From Moraxellaceae bacterium (GTDB taxonomy: Bacteria; Pseudomonadota; Gammaproteobacteria; Pseudomonadales; Moraxellaceae): a stretch of 18,192 nucleotides of DNA. A model generated the notes under the pieces. The model was given only the letters and a program-made list of their open reading frames with translations, was not told where the DNA came from and made no database searches. How positions within the stretch are numbered: the stretch's first letter is position 1; each line of letters starts with the position of its first letter. The translations under genes and the position numbers were made by a program. Where the stretch lies: positions 1-18,192 of the forward strand of contig JACMMY010000092.1 of NCBI GenBank assembly GCA_014378805.1. The letters run 5' to 3'. Of this stretch, positions 1 to 8,378 are shown piece by piece.

Positions 1-1201
1 GCTGTTGTTTATTTTTATCAAAACCCTGCGTTTACAGCCACAACCTTTAAGTAAAATCCAACTGCCGAGCGTGGCGGTTATTATTCCAGCCCGCAATGAA
101 GCCCGTGTGTTATCCGCCTGTTTGGATGCGGCACTTGCCCAAAGTATGCCCATCAAAACCATCATGATTGCAGATGATGGCTCAACGGATAGTAGCCCCC
201 AGTTGTTGCAGGATTTATATGGTATGCCGCAGGGTGTGGGCTTAATAAAGTCAAAATTACATCGTAATATCAGTGTATTAAGATTGCCACATCAAGGTAA
301 AGCCTATGCGCTCAATGCAGCATGGCCATTGCTGGATGCTGATATTGTGGTGACATTGGATGCTGATACCATTTTGGTGCCTGATGCAATCATGGCTTTG
401 GCACAAGCCTTTGCTGAGCAACCCACATTAGCCATTGCAGGGGGTATTTTGCAGCCTCAATGTACATCCCATTGGTCGGCTAGTTTTTTTGAGTTTTTTC
501 AAAAATTTGAGTATATCTACTCATTTGTCGCGCGAGCAGGCTGGATGAATGCCAATACCTTGTTATTGGTTTCTGGTGCTTTTGCAGCTTATCGTAAAGA
601 CGTTTTAGTTCAGCTCAATGGCTTTAATCCGCACAGTATGGTTGAGGATTATGAGATCAACCATCGCATGTATCGTTATGCCTATGATTATCATCAAGAC
701 TGGACAATTGGGGTGGTTGCTGGTGCGTCTGCGATCACTGATGCACCAGCGACAGTGAGCAATTTTTTTCATCAGCGACAACGCTGGTTTGCAGGTTTCT
801 TACACACACAATTTGCCAATCTGGATATGACCGGAAACCCAAAATTTGGCGTAATTGGGCGGTTTATGTTGCCGATCAAGGCATTAGATGCCATTCAGCC
901 ATTGTTAGGTGTGGTGGCTTTAGGGTTGTTAATCTGGCTGATTTTTATCCGAAGCCCTGCATTAATGGCGATTTTTTGGGTGGTGATGATTAAGTTAAGC
1001 ATCGATTTATTGTTTAATTTATGGGCTTTATTGATCTATCATCGCTGGGCCAATCAATCGTTGGCAGGTCGATTATGGATTCAGGTTATGATTTATACGT
1101 TGCTGACACCGCTAAGTTTTCAATGGCTGCGGCACGTGGGTGCGTGTTTGGGCTGGTGGTCCTATTTGACCAAACGACTGGACTGGAAAGCGCAACGTTG
1201 A
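1..1201 (+). CDS. Membrane glycosyltransferase family 2, 5' end cut by the window
   Basis: A processive-type GT2 that would transfer a sugar from a nucleotide-sugar at the inner membrane, as in polysaccharide synthases of the PgaC/BcsA/NodC kind. Numbering from the TTG at 5, visible motifs are DDGS (57-60), the nucleotide-sugar/metal DAD (119-121), the catalytic-base region VED (213-215) and QRQRW (257-261), which is the QxxRW signature. Three or four hydrophobic segments follow from about residue 285 to the end. The frame is open to the left edge and no ribosome binding site precedes the TTG, so this is probably the C-terminal part of a longer protein with an N-terminal membrane helix upstream. 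The polymer or lipid product cannot be read from the sequence. The frame ends at a TGA, and no strong terminator follows. Confidence 0.85.
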   Translation, partial: LLFIFIKTLRLQPQPLSKIQLPSVAVIIPARNEARVLSACLDAALAQSMPIKTIMIADDGSTDSSPQLLQDLYGMPQGVGLIKSKLHRNISVLRLPHQGKAYALNAAWPLLDADIVVTLDADTILVPDAIMALAQAFAEQPTLAIAGGILQPQCTSHWSASFFEFFQKFEYIYSFVARAGWMNANTLLLVSGAFAAYRKDVLVQLNGFNPHSMVEDYEINHRMYRYAYDYHQDWTIGVVAGASAITDAPATVSNFFHQRQRWFAGFLHTQFANLDMTGNPKFGVIGRFMLPIKALDAIQPLLGVVALGLLIWLIFIRSPALMAIFWVVMIKLSIDLLFNLWALLIYHRWANQSLAGRLWIQVMIYTLLTPLSFQWLRHVGACLGWWSYLTKRLDWKAQR

Positions 1202-1375
1202 CCTTGCTTGATTGACAATAGAGTGAGTTAATTGACTTGCTCTGATCAGTTTCGCTCGTTGTGGTCTAAAGGTGTGTTGGTTGGCCATTTATGATTTGGT
1301 GCAGGACAACGACAAGGGTTTTCCCCTACATTTTCATTCAAATGGCATCATGCTACTGCTCTAAATCGCAACATT

Positions 1376-1404
1376 TTGCCTGCTAATGCAGCGTATTTTA
1401 TTTT
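1376..1404 (+). promoter_or_regulatory. Possible sigma70 promoter for rppH-ptsP
   Basis: TTGCCT (1376-1381) and TATTTT (1399-1404) are separated by 17 bp. Each hexamer matches consensus at four of six positions. It would give a leader of about 210 nt before rppH. This is a weak match in an A/T-rich region and the true promoter may lie elsewhere in the spacer. Confidence 0.25.
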
Positions 1405-1607
1405 TTAGGAACCAACTCACAAAAAACAGTAAAAACAATCCCCGATTTGCCCCACATTTTCGGTAAAATGATACCAATTTCATGTACTTTCCTTTTCTCA
1501 TAAGGCGTTAAAGCCAGAGCTTTTACGAGACGTCACAATTTAAAACCTAATAATAGGTCAGTGATGGTTTAAAAAAGGTCAGACATACACTTTTAGGCTT
1601 ATTTTTC

Positions 1608-1620
1608 TGGAATTGTTCCA
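1608..1620 (+). promoter_or_regulatory. Inverted repeat covering the rppH ribosome binding region
   Basis: TGGAA (1608-1612) and TTCCA (1616-1620) form a perfect 5 bp inverted repeat with a 3 nt loop. It ends directly at the rppH ATG and contains the only SD-like bases (GGA). It could fold into a small hairpin that lowers initiation. A stem this short may also be chance. Confidence 0.25.
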
Positions 1621-2097
1621 ATGATAGATGCAGACGGCTATCGGCCCAATGTCGGCATGATCCTGTGTAATGCTCGGGGTCAGGTATTGTGGGCAAAACG
1701 AATTGGTCATAATGCATGGCAGTTTCCGCAAGGTGGAATTTCTGAAGGCGAAACGCCAGAACAAGCATTGTACCGCGAGCTTTGGGAGGAGGTCGGACTT
1801 CATTCTCAACATGTGAAAATCCTTGCGCAAACTGACGGTTGGTTACATTATCGTTTGCCAAATCGCTATGTTCGCCAAGATGATGCGCCACCAGTGTGCA
1901 TTGGTCAGAAACAAAAGTGGTTTCTCTTGCAACTGATTGCTGATGATTCATTCATTCATTTGGATGCCAGTCATCCTGCCGAATTTGATAGTTGGATGTG
2001 GGTCAGTTATTGGTTCCCGTTATCAGAGGTGGTTGCGTTTAAACGTGATGTTTATCGAAAAGCGCTACTTCAGCTCGTACAAAAGTTGCCTATTTGA
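1621..2097 (+). CDS. rppH: RNA pyrophosphohydrolase RppH (Nudix)
   Basis: Removes pyrophosphate from the 5' triphosphate end of mRNA in the cytoplasm, which exposes a monophosphate that stimulates RNase E decay. The 158 aa product begins MIDADGYRPNVG, typical of RppH, and carries the full Nudix box from G38 to L60 (G-x5-E44, R52-E53, E56-E57, G59), with WQFPQGG just before it. Its length fits the family (about 155-175 aa). The start is the ATG at 1621. The site before it is weak, with only GGA inside an inverted repeat (1608-1620). ptsP follows after 102 bp. The same gene pair is adjacent in E. coli, which supports co-transcription and the identification. Confidence 0.95.
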   Translation: MIDADGYRPNVGMILCNARGQVLWAKRIGHNAWQFPQGGISEGETPEQALYRELWEEVGLHSQHVKILAQTDGWLHYRLPNRYVRQDDAPPVCIGQKQKWFLLQLIADDSFIHLDASHPAEFDSWMWVSYWFPLSEVVAFKRDVYRKALLQLVQKLPI

Positions 2098-2199
2098 AGC
2101 AGCAGTCTATACTCCTAGGGTAATCATCCAATTGAGAATGGAATTTGAGGTGGGTGATGGTGGGGTCAGGACGAATTTTTTAGACATATTGGAGATGTC

Positions 2200-4497
2200 A
2201 TGCAGATAGAAAGCCTGCGCAAGATTGTACAAGACGTTGATGCCGCACCAAATTTACATGCGGCACTCGAAGTGATGGTGCAGCTTGTTGCCGAAGCAAT
2301 GGAAACCGAAGTGTGTTCGGTGTATTTGCTGGATGAACGTAATCAGCGTTACATCTTGATGGCTTCTGTTGGTTTGAATGCTGATGCAGTGGGTGAAGTT
2401 TCACTGTCAACGACTGAAGGACTGGTCGGTTTAGTTGGTCAACGTGAAGAAATTATTAGCCTTGAAGATGCTTCAAGCCATCCTCGTTTCCGTTATTTGC
2501 CTGAAACTGGGGAGGAGCGTTATAGCGCTTTCCTCGGTGTGCCAATCATGTATCGCCGTAAAGTGATGGGCGTGATGGTCGTGCAGAATCGTGAACGTCG
2601 TGCGTTTAGTGAAGCAGCAGAATCTTTCCTTGTGACACTCTGCGCTCAACTGTCTGGTGCGATTGCGCATGCGCATGCCGTTGGTCACGTCGATGTGTTC
2701 AGGAAGCCGAGTAGTGCTGCTTCACCCCAGCAGTTTCAAGGTGTTGCGGGTGCAGGTGGTGTTGCGATTGGACGTGCTGTGGTGTTGTATCCTGCTGCTG
2801 ATCTGTCACTCGTTCCTGATCGTAAAATTGATGATATCAAAGCTGAATTAGCATTGTTTAATGATGCTTTGGCGATTGTGCGTCAAGACATTAAAGATCT
2901 TGATGACAAGATGCAAAAAGCATTACTAGCAGATGAGCGCGCATTATTTGGCGTCTATCTGCGGATGTTGGATGATCATGCACTGCCTTCCGAAATCACT
3001 GCTCGAATCAAAGCAGGAAATTGGGCGCAAGGTGCAGTTCGTGCGGTCATTGATCAACACACCGCACATTTTGCACAAATGGAAGATGATTATCTGCGTG
3101 AGCGCATTGCAGATTTACGTGATCTGGGACGTCGGCTTTTAGCGCGACTACAAGCATCAGATAGTCAACATCGTGAAATCAGTGAGGGTAGTATTCTCAT
3201 TGGCGAAGAAATTTCGACGGCGATGTTGGTTGAGTTGCCACTGGATAATATTGCAGCAATCGTGACTGCCGAAGGTGCTGCAAATTCGCACATGGTGATT
3301 GTTGCGCGTGCGTTGGGCATTCCAACCGTTGTTGGTGTAACAGAGCTGCCTATTACGGCCCTTGATGATGTGGAAATGATTGTAGATGCGCATCAAGGAC
3401 GGATTTTTGTGCATCCAATTCGTCAGTTACGTCAACGTTATAAAGAAATCCAGAAAGAAGAACAGCAAGCCGAGCAAGATCTAAAAGCCTATGAACGCCG
3501 TGAAACCATCACGCCTGACGGTCATAGTATGTCTTTGTATGTCAATACAGGTTTGATGATTGATGTGATCCGTGGTGCGCAACGCGGTGCCAAAGGTGTG
3601 GGTCTGTATCGCAGCGAAATTCCTTTTATGCTGCGTGAACGTTTCCCCGGTGAGGAAGAACAGCGCCATATTTATCGTCAACAATTGAGTCATTTCGCAG
3701 GTAAACCTGTCGTGATGCGCACATTAGATATTGGTGCTGATAAAGATCTACCGTATTTCTCGATTGAAGAAGACAACGCGGCACTCGGCTGGCGCGGTAT
3801 TCGCTTTACGCTAGATCATCCTGAAATTTTTTCTGCGCAAATGCGCGCGATGCTCAAAGCCAGTATCGGACTCAATAATTTACATATTTTATTTCCGATG
3901 ATCACTTCAATTAGTGAAGTTGAAGAGGCGCTTTACTTACTGCATCGCTCATTGCATGAAGTACAGGAAGAAGAGCAAGTTAAAATCAATATGCCTCGCG
4001 TGGGTGTGATGATCGAAGTGCCAAGCGTCATCACGATGATTGATGAACTTGCTGAACTGGTCGATTTTTTCTCGGTTGGCTCAAACGATCTAACGCAATA
4101 TTTGCTTGCGGTTGATCGTAATAATCCGCGCGTGGCGGGACTCTATAGTTATTATCATCCAGCCGTTTTAAGAACACTCAATAATTTGGTGACGCGCTGC
4201 CGTGAACTCAATCGTCCGATTAGTTTATGCGGTGAAATGGCGGGCGATCCTGGTACTGCGGTACTGATGATGGCAATGGGCTTTAATGCATTATCGATGA
4301 GTTCATCGAATATTTTAAAAGTGCGTAAAACGTTGATCCAGACTCCGCTAACCGAAGCTAAACAACTATTAAAAGAAGTCCTGAAAATGGATAATCCTGC
4401 CATTATTCGAAGTTGGGTTGAGCGGTTTATGCAGAGCAAAGGTTTGGGCAGTTTTGTCCGTCCGAGTGCGACAAATCATTCCGCAAATCAAATCTAA
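2200..4497 (+). CDS. ptsP: Phosphoenolpyruvate-protein phosphotransferase PtsP (enzyme I Ntr)
   Basis: First enzyme of the nitrogen-related phosphotransferase system. It autophosphorylates from PEP and passes phosphate to NPr and then EIIA-Ntr, linking nitrogen/carbon state to potassium and stress control in the cytoplasm. The 765 aa protein has an N-terminal GAF domain (about 17-150), the enzyme I N-terminal HPr-binding region (about 180-300), and the swivelling phosphohistidine domain with His364 in GAANSHMVIVARALGIP. A PEP-binding TIM barrel follows, with GLYRSE (468-473) and the catalytic Cys677 in LCGEMAGDP. Order and length match EI-Ntr (about 750 aa in E. coli). The GAF domain separates it from the sugar-PTS enzyme I. 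GGAG at 2191-2194 lies 5 nt before the ATG. All key residues are present, so it should be active. Confidence 0.97.
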   Translation: MQIESLRKIVQDVDAAPNLHAALEVMVQLVAEAMETEVCSVYLLDERNQRYILMASVGLNADAVGEVSLSTTEGLVGLVGQREEIISLEDASSHPRFRYLPETGEERYSAFLGVPIMYRRKVMGVMVVQNRERRAFSEAAESFLVTLCAQLSGAIAHAHAVGHVDVFRKPSSAASPQQFQGVAGAGGVAIGRAVVLYPAADLSLVPDRKIDDIKAELALFNDALAIVRQDIKDLDDKMQKALLADERALFGVYLRMLDDHALPSEITARIKAGNWAQGAVRAVIDQHTAHFAQMEDDYLRERIADLRDLGRRLLARLQASDSQHREISEGSILIGEEISTAMLVELPLDNIAAIVTAEGAANSHMVIVARALGIPTVVGVTELPITALDDVEMIVDAHQGRIFVHPIRQLRQRYKEIQKEEQQAEQDLKAYERRETITPDGHSMSLYVNTGLMIDVIRGAQRGAKGVGLYRSEIPFMLRERFPGEEEQRHIYRQQLSHFAGKPVVMRTLDIGADKDLPYFSIEEDNAALGWRGIRFTLDHPEIFSAQMRAMLKASIGLNNLHILFPMITSISEVEEALYLLHRSLHEVQEEEQVKINMPRVGVMIEVPSVITMIDELAELVDFFSVGSNDLTQYLLAVDRNNPRVAGLYSYYHPAVLRTLNNLVTRCRELNRPISLCGEMAGDPGTAVLMMAMGFNALSMSSSNILKVRKTLIQTPLTEAKQLLKEVLKMDNPAIIRSWVERFMQSKGLGSFVRPSATNHSANQI

Positions 4498-4679
4498 TAG
4501 ATGGGTCATGCGTGCGTTGAGTTTTGTTGAAATGGAGTCGTGGTCGTCGTTTGATATCATTCGACGCCACTCAAAGCGCTTTCGTTATTGTTTGAAATTA
4601 GGTCAACGTGGAAAGGGTCTACTCCTGATACGTTCAATGAATTTGACCTCAATCATTCAAAATCCATGAGGAGTGAACC

Positions 4680-5348
4680 ATGCAGTTGGCGTTATTTGAT
4701 TTGGATAATACGTTACTTGATTTAGATTCAGATCATGAATGGGGTGAATTTCTCATCAAGCAAGGCTTAGTCGATGAAAAAGCCCATCGTGCGCAAAACG
4801 ATCAGTTTTTTGCTGATTATCACTCGGGTACGCTAGATGCAGTGGCCTATAACGAGTTTGTATTTCAGTTTCTTGTCAATAAAAAGCCAGAAGCGCTTAA
4901 ATCGCTGCACGATTTGTATATGCAAACGGTGATTCGCCCTGCGATGCGACCTATGGGGATTGCAGCGATTGAAAAGCATCGTCAAGCAGGGCATGAAATT
5001 GTGATCATTACGGCGACTAATCGCTTTGTGACTGCACCGATTGCCGAAGCATTTGGCGTGAAGCATTTGATTGCCAGCAATCCAGAAATCATCAATGGTG
5101 AATACACGGGTAAGCTGGACGGCGAACCGTGTTTTCAAGCAGGTAAATTGCATCATTTGCATCAGTGGTTAGCGACAAATCGATCAATAGACGAACCCCT
5201 TGAAAGCTGGGGTTATTCTGATTCATATAATGATTTACCCTTGTTAAATTTTGCAGATCATGCAATTGTTGTCACGCCTGATACGCGGTTACATGCGCAT
5301 GCGTTGGATCATCATTGGGCAGTAGAAGACTGGTCAATACATTTATAA
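4680..5348 (+). CDS. HAD-IB family phosphatase (SerB-like)
   Basis: A cytoplasmic haloacid-dehalogenase-superfamily phosphohydrolase of subfamily IB, the group that includes phosphoserine phosphatase-like enzymes. Substrate unknown. The 222 aa sequence has motif I FDLDNT with nucleophile D7 and acid D9, motif II at T111 (VIITATN), K156 as the likely motif III lysine, and motif IV GYSDSYNDLPLL with Mg-binding D181 and D185. A helical cap lies between about 15 and 85. GAGGAG at 4668-4673 sits 6 nt before the ATG and is one of the strongest ribosome binding sites in the window. The 182 bp gap after ptsP has no clear terminator. The next gene starts 28 bp after the stop, so the two are probably co-transcribed. 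Confidence 0.88.
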   Translation: MQLALFDLDNTLLDLDSDHEWGEFLIKQGLVDEKAHRAQNDQFFADYHSGTLDAVAYNEFVFQFLVNKKPEALKSLHDLYMQTVIRPAMRPMGIAAIEKHRQAGHEIVIITATNRFVTAPIAEAFGVKHLIASNPEIINGEYTGKLDGEPCFQAGKLHHLHQWLATNRSIDEPLESWGYSDSYNDLPLLNFADHAIVVTPDTRLHAHALDHHWAVEDWSIHL

Positions 5349-5376
5349 TACATACATAATAATGAGGAAGAACATC

Positions 5377-5802
5377 ATGAGAACGTTTTTAAAAACGTCA
5401 TTTTCTGCGCTTGGTTTTTTTTTAGTTTCTGTAGGTGCTTCAGATGCACTGGCAGTGGATGTTTATAAATGCAAAGACTCACAAGGAAAATTAAATTACA
5501 CAGATAGCCCCTGTGTTGGTCGTAGTAAGATGGTTTCGTATTCAAAAATCACTGAACACAATTATCAATATGAGCAACAAAAAGCCGCGCAAGTCAAGAA
5601 ATTTAGAGCGGAACGTCTAGTAATGGCGCGTCGAAATAAAGCCTTACGATCAAATGTAAATGTATTTACGATTAACGAAAAATATAATAATCAAGTGTTT
5701 GATGAGCGATTTAAGCATCCGCGTACTGTTGAGCAAGCCGTTTTAAATAAGAATCTAGAGAAGATTGAACAAAAGCGTCGGAGAGCGTTGAAGGGAACTT
5801 AG
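5377..5802 (+). CDS. Small exported DUF4124 protein
   Basis: A 141 aa protein of unknown function. Residues 1-26 form a signal peptide (MRTFLKT, a hydrophobic core, then ASDALA as the likely cleavage site), so the product should be periplasmic. The DUF4124 signature follows directly: VYKCKDSQGKLNYTDSPC, with Cys32 and Cys46 possibly disulfide-bonded. The rest is lysine/arginine-rich and probably helical. The start at 5377 is preferred over the in-frame ATG at 5362 because AGGAAG (5365-5370) lies 6 nt before it and the earlier ATG overlaps that site and would spoil the signal peptide. It lies 28 bp after the HAD gene and probably shares its transcript. The family is common in proteobacteria without an assigned role. 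Confidence 0.8.
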   Translation: MRTFLKTSFSALGFFLVSVGASDALAVDVYKCKDSQGKLNYTDSPCVGRSKMVSYSKITEHNYQYEQQKAAQVKKFRAERLVMARRNKALRSNVNVFTINEKYNNQVFDERFKHPRTVEQAVLNKNLEKIEQKRRRALKGT

Positions 5803-5882
5803 ATCAAAAAAATTGTATTGGGAGCCAACCATATAAAAGCGTAACTGTCATCTGTAATCGCTCACAACGGATTAGCGCAAGT

Positions 5883-5919
5883 GCTGATAGGGTGTATCAG
5901 CGGATTTCTTTAATCCGCT
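5883..5919. terminator. Overlapping hairpins at a convergent gene junction
   Basis: GCTGATA (5883-5889) pairs with TATCAGC (5895-5901) around loop GGGTG. AGCGGATT (5899-5906) pairs with AATCCGCT (5912-5919) around loop TCTTT. The arms share 5899-5901, so only one hairpin can form fully at a time. They sit between the + strand DUF4124 gene and the - strand monooxygenase, where a bidirectional terminator is expected. Neither has a clear T tract, so a repeat element or 3' stabiliser is also possible. Confidence 0.45.
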
Positions 5920-5938
5920 CATACGATCCGCTATTGCA

Positions 5939-7420
5939 TTAATGTGACGCGCGATTCACTTGGTAATCGTCAAGATTAAGTGCAGTCAGCCTTTGTTTCA
6001 GTTTTTTCAGGGACCATGGCCATGCGGCAAAGTTGCGGCCATTTTGGTCAAGATAATAGCTTTTACAACCGCCACTATTAAATACTGTCGTTTTAATATG
6101 CTTTTGTACGAGATCATTATGTTTCTTGATAATTTCAGGCTTAACCGAAAGCTTGGTGATGCCTTGTGATTTGATTTTCATCAACCCATCAATAATGAAA
6201 TCAAGTTGCGCTTCTGCTAATCCAATAAATGAATCATAGACGAGCACGTTGGGGCCCAAAACAAGGAATGCATTAGGCGTATTCTCGATGCTTGTTCCTA
6301 AATAAGCTTGTGGAGAGGTATCTTTCCATAGCTCCGCGAGAACATCACCGTTTGCATTGGTGACTTTCTTGCCAATCGGTGGATGCGATACCTCGAAACC
6401 TGTTCCCCAGATGATCACATCGACTTCGTGACGTTCGCCATTTGAGGCGATGACAGTATTATTTTCAATCTTAACTAAACCGTGCGGAATCAGTTGGGTA
6501 TTTTTAGCTTGTAGTGCAGGATAGTAATCGTTGGCAAACAAGATACGTTTGCAGCCGACCAAGAAATTAGGCGTCACATTTTTAAGTAATTCAGCATCTT
6601 TGACTTGCAGTTTAAGTAACTGTTTACCCAAGGCATTAACGGGTTTCAAGACGCTTGGATTCCGTAAACCAAAGTTAATGACGTTCAAGGAAGTCGCCAC
6701 AGACTTACGCCAAGTTTTTTGAATCGCAGGCACTTTTTTCATGACTGCTTTACTGACTTCACCCAAATTCATATCAGGTTTTGGCAAGACCCACGGCGCA
6801 GTGCGTTGAAATACATACAGTTCTTTTGCAAGTGGTTGAATGCGCGGTACAAATTGAATCGCGGAAGCGCCTGTACCAATAACAGCAATTCTTTTGCCTG
6901 TTAAATCATAATCATGATTCCAGCGCGCAGAATGGAACATCTCACCTTTAAACGTATCCAAGCCGTCAATATGTGGAACTTGTGCTTCGGTAATCGGACC
7001 TGTCGCAAAAACCACAGTACGAGAGAGGTATTGTCCCGACGTTGTATCCATGACCCACAAGTGCCGCTGATCGTCCCAAACTGCTTTTAGAAGTTCATTA
7101 TTGAATTCAATCAACGGTTTAAGGTTGAATTGATTGGTCACATCTTCTAAGTAACTCAAAATTTCAGGTTGCTTGGCAAAAAGATGACTCCACTTCGCGC
7201 TGGGTGCAAAAGAGTATGAATACAGTGCAGAAGGAACATCACAGCCACAACCAGGATAGGTGTTTTCACGCCATGTCCCGCCAACACGGCTGGCTTTTTC
7301 AATGATTTTAAAGTTGTGATAACCCACTTTATTCAGTTTAATAGCCGCCGCAATGCCTGAAATACCCGCACCAATAATCAAGGTGTCGTAGATATGACCT
7401 ACTTCAGTCTTAGAAGTCAT
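5939..7420 (-). CDS. Flavin-containing monooxygenase, Baeyer-Villiger-like
   Basis: An FAD- and NAD(P)H-dependent oxygenase that would insert oxygen into a ketone or hydroxylate a hydrophobic or heteroatom substrate. The 493 aa protein has an FAD Rossmann motif GAGISG (17-22), GGTWRENTYPGCGCD (47-61) and a second dinucleotide motif GTGASA (182-187). The class fingerprint is at 157-168: F157, G159, H163, W167. It reads FxGxxxHSARW-N, close to the Baeyer-Villiger form (FxGxxxHxxxW then P/D) but with Asn after Trp. The length fits single-component class B monooxygenases. GAGG lies 7 nt before the ATG. It is the last gene of a three-gene transcript, 24 bp after the SDR stop. That partnership suggests oxidation of an alcohol to a ketone and then oxygenation, or the reverse. 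The substrate is unknown. Confidence 0.88.
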   Translation of the reverse strand: MTSKTEVGHIYDTLIIGAGISGIAAAIKLNKVGYHNFKIIEKASRVGGTWRENTYPGCGCDVPSALYSYSFAPSAKWSHLFAKQPEILSYLEDVTNQFNLKPLIEFNNELLKAVWDDQRHLWVMDTTSGQYLSRTVVFATGPITEAQVPHIDGLDTFKGEMFHSARWNHDYDLTGKRIAVIGTGASAIQFVPRIQPLAKELYVFQRTAPWVLPKPDMNLGEVSKAVMKKVPAIQKTWRKSVATSLNVINFGLRNPSVLKPVNALGKQLLKLQVKDAELLKNVTPNFLVGCKRILFANDYYPALQAKNTQLIPHGLVKIENNTVIASNGERHEVDVIIWGTGFEVSHPPIGKKVTNANGDVLAELWKDTSPQAYLGTSIENTPNAFLVLGPNVLVYDSFIGLAEAQLDFIIDGLMKIKSQGITKLSVKPEIIKKHNDLVQKHIKTTVFNSGGCKSYYLDQNGRNFAAWPWSLKKLKQRLTALNLDDYQVNRASH

Positions 7421-7444
7421 TTGAATGCCTCAATGTAGAAAATT

Positions 7445-8293
7445 TTACTTAAAGAATTTATACGAAGTGCCTAAGAATTTGGCATAAAGATTGGGTGAGG
7501 TGCGTTTCATTAGCCAGAATAATTTCGCATCGATTTGCGGAATGGTATACAAATCACCTTTATCCAAACGATCCAAAGTTTCTATCGCAACCGAGTCACT
7601 GGTGGTAAACGCATAGTTCATGAGCGCATGATTTGCGAGGTTAGAATATCGACCTGGAAGACGACCGTTTTTAATAATATTGGTCGGGACAAGTGTCGGG
7701 CAAAGCACGTTCACTTTAATCTTAAATTTACGTAGTTCCGCTGATAACGTTTCAGACAGGGAAAGTACACCTGCTTTAGTGACGTTATACGCAGTCATTT
7801 CAGGTGCGGCTGTATACGACGCCGCTGATGCGACATTGATAATCGCGCCATAGCCCAACTGTTTAAACTTCGGCACAAAATAATGACAGCCATGGATGAC
7901 GCCCCATAAGTTGACGTGCATACACCATTTCCAATCATCGAGCGTGAGTTCATCGAACTTACCGCCTAGACCGACACCTGCATTATTAATCACCAATGTC
8001 GTTGGATGTTGCATCAGAATTTCTGCTTGTTCTGAGAGCGATTTAACTTGTTCGGCATCGCCTACATCACATTGAATTGCATAGCCTTTAGCGCCAATTT
8101 CATTGAGTAATGCCACAGTTTCTTCTGCTGCTGAAAGGTTGATATCTGCGCAGACGACCGTGCCACCTCGCTTCGCCAGCTCAAGTGCAAAACTTCTGCC
8201 AATACCACTCCCTGCGCCTGTGACGACAGCATGTGCCAGATGACTCGGTTTTTTCGGATTATACTTTTTACTATTATGACCAAATAAACTCAT
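7445..8293 (-). CDS. Short-chain dehydrogenase/reductase
   Basis: A classical SDR that would interconvert an alcohol and a carbonyl using NAD(P). With the start used here (282 aa) the sequence shows the cofactor motif TGAGSGIG (25-32), Asp50 at the end of the second strand (favouring NAD), NNAG (103-106) and the catalytic set N128, S156, Y169 and K173. The frame extends 20 codons upstream to 8353, but ATG 8293 is chosen because a GGAT lies about 6 nt before it and the fold starts soon after. The upstream extension would run into the hairpin at 8319-8345. It lies between the PF10118 gene and the monooxygenase on the same strand. The pairing of a monooxygenase with an SDR resembles lipid or hydrophobic-alcohol oxidation clusters such as the mycobacterial mymA region (family knowledge, not a match made here). 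Confidence 0.87.
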   Translation of the reverse strand: MSLFGHNSKKYNPKKPSHLAHAVVTGAGSGIGRSFALELAKRGGTVVCADINLSAAEETVALLNEIGAKGYAIQCDVGDAEQVKSLSEQAEILMQHPTTLVINNAGVGLGGKFDELTLDDWKWCMHVNLWGVIHGCHYFVPKFKQLGYGAIINVASAASYTAAPEMTAYNVTKAGVLSLSETLSAELRKFKIKVNVLCPTLVPTNIIKNGRLPGRYSNLANHALMNYAFTTSDSVAIETLDRLDKGDLYTIPQIDAKLFWLMKRTSPNLYAKFLGTSYKFFK

Positions 8294-8318
8294 GATATAT
8301 CCAAAATAAATATGGTAG

Positions 8319-8345
8319 AAACCAGCGATAAGTTGTCGCTGGTTT
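8319..8345 (-). terminator. Perfect hairpin inside the oxidative operon
   Basis: AAACCAGCGA (8319-8328) and TCGCTGGTTT (8336-8345) are perfect 10 bp arms with a 7 nt loop, between the PF10118 and SDR genes. On the - strand transcript the stem ends GGTTT then CTACC, so the U tract is short. It could be a partial terminator or a processing/stability stem that makes the first gene more abundant than the two after it. It lies 26 bp before the SDR start, close to its ribosome binding site. Confidence 0.6.
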
Positions 8346-8378
8346 ATAAGCAATGGTGGCTATGGGAAAGCTTAAGGA

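Larger units (their letters stand above)
1202..1620. other. 419 bp spacer between the glycosyltransferase and rppH
   Basis: No coding frame here looks convincing. The stretch holds a weak wobble-containing hairpin at 1221-1242 just after the glycosyltransferase stop, without a T tract. It also holds an approximate direct repeat (CCCCTACATTTTC near 1324-1336 and CCCCACATTTTC near 1450-1461) and one possible sigma70 promoter at 1376-1404. Nothing else stood out. Confidence 0.5.

Noticed and set aside
1547..1951. A 134-codon open frame on the - strand opposite rppH
   Set aside because: It is fully antisense to the Nudix-box region of rppH, has no ribosome binding site and no recognisable domain. 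It is a shadow of the real gene.
4508..4669. A 53-codon + strand frame between ptsP and the HAD gene
   Set aside because: No ribosome binding site, arginine/serine-rich composition without a recognisable motif, and its frame merely continues from one overlapping the ptsP tail. It is probably chance.
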